Positions 6,989 through 9,874 of a DNA stretch of 9,874 nt are shown here, piece by piece; the first letter of the stretch is position 1, and each line of letters begins with the position of its first letter. This DNA is from UBA9337 sp038331135 (GTDB lineage Bacteria > Patescibacteriota > Minisyncoccia > Moranbacterales > UBA9337), in the NCBI GenBank assembly GCA_038331135.1, contig JBBQOS010000034.1:1-9874 (forward strand). The letters are read 5' to 3'. The notes beneath the pieces are model-generated. The model worked only from the letters and a program-made list of their open reading frames with translations, did not search any database and had not been told where the DNA came from. The translations under genes and the position numbers were made by a program.

Positions 6989-8770
6989 TTATTTACTCTT
7001 CCTACTCGCCCTCACCCTATCACCTTCTGATAAAAATTGTTTTCGAAGTCTCACACTCTTGGGAGTAATTTCCAGATATTCATCATTGGCCATTACTTCC
7101 AAACCTTTTTCAATCGTAATTTCAATTGGTGGCACGAGCTTAATAGCGTCGTCACTTCCGCTGGCTCGCATATTAGTCAGTTGTTTTCCTTTAATTGGGT
7201 TAACTGTCATTTCATCTCCTTTGGAAGTATTGCCGATAACTTGTCCCTCGTATACTTCTTGACTCGCCATTACATATAGAGAACCTCTTTGTTGCAAGTT
7301 AAATAATGAAAATCCAAGCGCTTTACCAGTTTCTCCAGAAATCATAGAACCCACAGCGCGTTTTTTAATCTCTCCAACATAAGCCCGAAATTCCAAAAAA
7401 CGACTAGCTAGGATTCCCTCTCCTCGCGTATCCACGATAAATTCACTTCTAAAACCCAAAGCTCCTCGAGTGGGAATTTCAAATAACATTCTAGTTCCAT
7501 CTGTAGCTTGTTTCATATCAATCATGATTCCTTTTCTTTTGCCTAATTTTTCAATGATTGTCCCTGCAAATTCAGGCGGAGTTGTTATAGTCAATTCTTC
7601 AAATGGTTCCATTTTTTGACCATCTACTTCTTTGATAATTACTCTTGGTTGAGAAACTTGCACCTCAAATCCTTCTCGACGCATATTTTCCAATAACACC
7701 GCCACGTGCAATTCTCCTCGACCATACACGGTAAAATTATCTCCAGTAAAATCCACACGAAGTCCCACATTTATTTCTAATTCTTTTTTAAGTCTTTCTC
7801 GGATTTGTTCTCTGGTTACAAATTCTCCTTCCTTACCCGCAAATGGAGAACTGTTTACTAAAAATTCCAAAGCAATAGTAGGCTCATCCACAGTAATAGC
7901 TGGTAAAATTTCGGCATCTTCTTTAGCGCAAATTGTTTCTCCGATATCAATATTTTCTATTCCAGCAATCATCACGATATCTCCTGCAACCGCTTCTTGA
8001 ACTTCTTTTCTTTTTATGCCCTCAAAAGAAAACATTTTAATAATTTTTCCTTTTCGAATTTCCTTATCAATTGATTTAATAAAAACTGACTCCAACTTTA
8101 AAACCCCCTCAAAAATTCTCGCCACTGCCAATCTTCCTAAATAATCATCGTAGGCCAAAGAAAATGGTTGCAAGCGAAGAGGCACCATCATATCGTTTTT
8201 AGCGGCTGGCACATGTTCCAAAATTTTGTCCAGCATAGGTGTCATACTATCTGATTCATCTTCTGGTTTATTTTTCGCAATTCCTTGCTTTCCGATGCTA
8301 TACACAATTGGAAATTCCAATTGCTCATCAGTTGCTCCAAGTTCCAAAAATAATTCAAAAATTTCATCTTCCACTTCTCCTAGTCGAGCAGCCGGTTTAT
8401 CAATTTTATTTATCACTACCATCGGTTTATGTCCAAGTTCCAATGATTTTTTTAGCACAAAACGAGTTTGTGGCATTGGTCCCTCTTGGGCATCCACAAC
8501 CAAAACCACACTATCAATAGCTCGCAACACTCGCTCCACTTCACTGCCAAAATCGGCATGCCCAGGAGTATCCACAATATTTATTTTAGTGTCTTTATAA
8601 ATTATAGAGGTGTTTTTGGCATAAATTGTAATTCCTCTTTCTTTTTCCAGAGCGTTACTATCCATACTATCATCTTGTCCTGCTGCCCCCGTTTGTTTCA
8701 TTATCGCGTCAGTGATAGTTGTCTTTCCATGATCCACATGAGCGATAATAGCAATATTTCGTATATCCAT
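6989..8770 (-). CDS. typA: Translational GTPase TypA/BipA
   Basis: TypA/BipA is an EF-G-like GTPase that binds the ribosome and helps 50S assembly and growth under stress or cold. The G domain shows AHVDHGKTT (10-18, P-loop), RGITI (45-49, switch I), DTPGHAD (67-73) and NKID (121-124). These are followed by a beta-barrel domain, the EF-G-like domains and the TypA-specific C-terminal domain, recognisable by NPIKGKQLTNMRASGSDDA (about residues 520-538). At 593 residues it is close to E. coli BipA (607), and it lacks the EF-G domain IV, ruling out EF-G and LepA. The ATG is preceded by an AAAAGGAAAA purine stretch about 8-10 nt upstream, the only plausible Shine-Dalgarno in the window. It is transcribed alone from a strong promoter through a structured leader. 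Confidence 0.97.
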   Translation of the reverse strand: MDIRNIAIIAHVDHGKTTITDAIMKQTGAAGQDDSMDSNALEKERGITIYAKNTSIIYKDTKINIVDTPGHADFGSEVERVLRAIDSVVLVVDAQEGPMPQTRFVLKKSLELGHKPMVVINKIDKPAARLGEVEDEIFELFLELGATDEQLEFPIVYSIGKQGIAKNKPEDESDSMTPMLDKILEHVPAAKNDMMVPLRLQPFSLAYDDYLGRLAVARIFEGVLKLESVFIKSIDKEIRKGKIIKMFSFEGIKRKEVQEAVAGDIVMIAGIENIDIGETICAKEDAEILPAITVDEPTIALEFLVNSSPFAGKEGEFVTREQIRERLKKELEINVGLRVDFTGDNFTVYGRGELHVAVLLENMRREGFEVQVSQPRVIIKEVDGQKMEPFEELTITTPPEFAGTIIEKLGKRKGIMIDMKQATDGTRMLFEIPTRGALGFRSEFIVDTRGEGILASRFLEFRAYVGEIKKRAVGSMISGETGKALGFSLFNLQQRGSLYVMASQEVYEGQVIGNTSKGDEMTVNPIKGKQLTNMRASGSDDAIKLVPPIEITIEKGLEVMANDEYLEITPKSVRLRKQFLSEGDRVRASRKSK

Positions 8771-8843
8771 AATTGTTTTTCCTTTTCAAAAATGAAGCTA
8801 ACTTAACCTCATTAATTTTAAATTTATATTTAACGCTAGAACT

Positions 8844-8911
8844 ACACTAAAAAAATAATATTCCACGAGCATAACCCGTGGTCTTTTAGTGTTTGGATAA
8901 AAACTGTATCC
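8844..8911 (-). promoter_or_regulatory. Structured 5' leader of typA (two hairpins)
   Basis: Read on the minus strand, the predicted transcript begins near 8923 and first meets a small hairpin GGATA/TATCC (8907-8911 with 8895-8899, 7-nt loop). A larger element follows: an outer 9-bp stem ACACTAAAA/TTTTAGTGT (8884-8892 with 8844-8852) enclosing an inner 5-bp stem CCACG/CGTGG (8877-8881 with 8863-8867, 9-nt loop). The run of seven U (8849-8855) partly overlaps the outer right arm. The inner hairpin plus U-run resembles a weak terminator, whereas the outer stem would sequester the U-run. Such an arrangement could serve attenuation. It matches no riboswitch class I recognise. Confidence 0.45.
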
Positions 8912-8929
8912 TTTTTTAAAAGCCTAATT

Positions 8930-8957
8930 ATTATAGCAGATTAATGAAAAAAGTCAA
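8930..8957 (-). promoter_or_regulatory. Strong extended -10 promoter for typA
   Basis: On the minus strand TTGACT (8952-8957) is followed 16 bp later by a perfect TATAAT (8930-8935), with an extended TGC just before it. This is the best promoter in the window. The start point would be near 8923, 150 nt upstream of the typA ATG. Confidence 0.75.
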
Positions 8958-9103
8958 ATTCTCTAAATTATTAATAAAATTACAAAATGATTTCAAGGAC
9001 GCCAAAATCCAATAGCGCTTAAGAAAGCATATATATATTTTTACTCCTGTCTGATAAAAAAAATGAAAACACTAATATTACAACAATATAACAATGTGAC
9101 AAC

Positions 9104-9574
9104 TTAACAGGCTCCCCCGTTTAATTTCTCTTCAATTCTCTCGTTGTGCTTTATTGTTTCTTCTTTTAAAAGTTTCATCACCCTGTCAAAATCATCATCG
9201 ATACCATAAAAAACTTCAAAAAACTTTTTTTCAATCATTGAGTTTTCCACATCCCTAGCAAAAGTCAAGGCATCAAAAAAACTTAATTCCATCTTACCAA
9301 AATCCTCCAGCGCTTCCTTGACATGAGAAATGCTAATTTTTATAAGTGGTAAATTAAAACGACTGTCATCATTTAGAGAGATGTTCTTCTTTTTTATATT
9401 CATCCCAAGAACTTCCAGCCAGTATGCGTGCTTATTTTCTTCCTCAGATAATTTTAGCCAAAATTCTTTTTCCGCTGGGATTTTATCAGAAAAAAGTTGA
9501 TACAAATCTTTTAACATCAACTCGTAGCTTCTCATTAATTCCAGAACATCCTTATTGTTATTTTTATTTTCCAT
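9104..9574 (-). CDS. Ferritin-like (rubrerythrin-type) diiron four-helix protein
   Basis: This 156-residue, almost wholly helical, acidic protein has no signal peptide. Its carboxylate/His pattern fits a ferritin-like diiron four-helix bundle: a Glu in helix 1 (Glu18 in RSYELMLKDLY), EENKH in helix 2 (Glu46, His49), ENSMIEKKFFE in helix 3 (Glu110 or Glu115), and EETIKH in helix 4 (Glu139, His143). Helix 2 shows the canonical ExxH, but the helix 4 pair is spaced ExxxH. There is no rubredoxin Cys4 domain; a single Cys is the last residue. A role in iron handling or peroxide defence is inferred from the fold only. It follows the Nif3-like gene by 24 bp on the same strand and is probably co-transcribed. 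There is no Shine-Dalgarno. Confidence 0.7.
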   Translation of the reverse strand: MENKNNNKDVLELMRSYELMLKDLYQLFSDKIPAEKEFWLKLSEEENKHAYWLEVLGMNIKKKNISLNDDSRFNLPLIKISISHVKEALEDFGKMELSFFDALTFARDVENSMIEKKFFEVFYGIDDDFDRVMKLLKEETIKHNERIEEKLNGGAC

Positions 9575-9598
9575 AAAATTAAAAATTATTTTTTATAT

Positions 9599-9874
9599 TT
9601 ATTTTCTTACCCTTGATACCCTCATTATTCCAGAGCAAGTCATTATTTCTATTCCTTTTTTCTCAAGCTCATCTAAAAATAAATTCATTCCGATATTATC
9701 CGAAGAAATATGTCCGGCAATCACCACATTTATATGGGCCTTTTGAGCAGCCTCCCTGTGCTTTTCACTTTGATGCATAGCAATAATTGTTCCCACTCCG
9801 GCATTGGCCATTTTTTCATATATTTCAGGACTCCCTTCAGTTCCTCCCGTGATTTCAGTAACGGCAATCTTGCC
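9599..9874 (-). CDS. Nif3-like protein, C-terminal part (N-terminus beyond window edge)
   Basis: The frame is open to the right edge, leaving 91 C-terminal residues. An internal ATG at 9811 exists, but the upstream codons (GKIAVTEITGGTEGSPEIYEKM) continue the same fold, so the true start lies outside. The segment VVIAGHISSDNIGMN, then a helix (LFLDELEKKG) and the end IMTCSGIMRVSR, resembles the C-terminus of the Nif3/NIF3-like (DUF34) family, in which a GHxxSE-type motif near the end supplies metal-site ligands. Family members bind a dinuclear metal centre, and GTP cyclohydrolase activity has been suggested for some; the physiological role is unsettled. It lies 24 bp upstream of the ferritin-like gene in the same direction. 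Only a third of the protein is visible, so family assignment is moderate. Confidence 0.6.
   Translation of the reverse strand, partial: GKIAVTEITGGTEGSPEIYEKMANAGVGTIIAMHQSEKHREAAQKAHINVVIAGHISSDNIGMNLFLDELEKKGIEIMTCSGIMRVSRVRK

Larger units (their letters stand above)
8771..9103 (-). other. typA upstream region and leader, 333 bp, no gene seen
   Basis: From right to left this gap holds an AT-rich stretch after the ferritin-like gene with no clear terminator (about 8960-9103), the typA promoter (8930-8957), and a leader of about 150 nt with two potential hairpins (8844-8911) followed by an unstructured A/T-rich segment and the ribosome-binding site. No coding stretch with a credible start was found. 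Confidence 0.7.

Noticed and set aside
8226..8806. Plus-strand open frames of 93-124 codons antisense to the start of typA
   Set aside because: They overlap the highly conserved GTPase domain on the other strand and look like complement shadows.
8863..8881. CCACG/CGTGG hairpin as a plain terminator of the ferritin-like operon
   Set aside because: It lies downstream of the strong typA promoter on the same strand, and the U-run begins 7 nt after the stem, so a simple operon terminator is a poor fit; kept as a leader element instead.
9066..9093. Promoter-like TTGTCA, 16 bp, TAATAT on the minus strand
   Set aside because: The -10 matches only four of six and a much better promoter lies just downstream for the same gene; likely chance in AT-rich DNA.
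1..9874. UGA recoding, as in some candidate-phylum lineages
   Set aside because: All genes read through at full length with standard code, Gly is encoded by GGN, and no in-frame TGA is needed; absence of TGA stops among six is too small a sample.

Overview
The window is AT-rich (roughly one third G+C by eye) bacterial DNA made mainly of housekeeping genes. Several features suggest a Candidate Phyla Radiation (Patescibacteria) genome, possibly a Parcubacteria-like lineage. These are a single-chain ADP-forming acyl-CoA synthetase, a membrane-anchored 'serine hydrolase', a ferritin-like protein beside a Nif3-like protein, almost no Shine-Dalgarno sequences, and intergenic tracts of degenerate short repeats. 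The lineage is an inference; there is no rRNA or ribosomal-protein marker here. Every readable stop is TAA or TAG, and all genes read through with the standard bacterial code.

Layout, left to right. (1) recJ on the minus strand, with its C-terminus cut by the left edge (1-1590). (2) A 295-bp gap with a possible short gene remnant and a heptanucleotide repeat tract that touches the stop of the next gene. (3) A minus-strand two-gene unit: a membrane-anchored beta-lactamase-fold serine hydrolase (3990-4991) followed 22 bp later by a 693-residue ADP-forming acyl-CoA synthetase (1886-3967), with a good promoter at 5042-5070. (4) A 427-bp divergent intergenic region carrying a remarkable 7-bp-periodic tract with an imperfect inverted repeat. 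(5) Phosphomannomutase/phosphoglucomutase on the plus strand (5419-6777), with an extended -10 promoter. (6) A convergent gap with a bidirectional terminator and CATTCGyAT repeats. (7) typA/bipA on the minus strand (6989-8770), preceded by a strong promoter and a leader of about 150 nt with hairpins. (8) A minus-strand pair: a ferritin-like diiron protein (9104-9574) downstream of a Nif3-like protein whose N-terminus is cut by the right edge (9599-9874).

How the genes fit together: the ADP-forming synthetase would make ATP from acyl-CoA in a fermentative cell; the phosphohexomutase feeds sugar phosphates into glycan and envelope synthesis; the serine hydrolase probably acts outside the membrane on peptidoglycan or a related substrate; TypA and RecJ serve ribosome function and DNA repair; the ferritin-like/Nif3-like pair points to metal or oxidative-stress handling. 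I see no mobile element, CRISPR array, defence system or RNA gene. The observations most worth following are non-coding: the heptad-periodic intergenic tracts and the structured typA leader.
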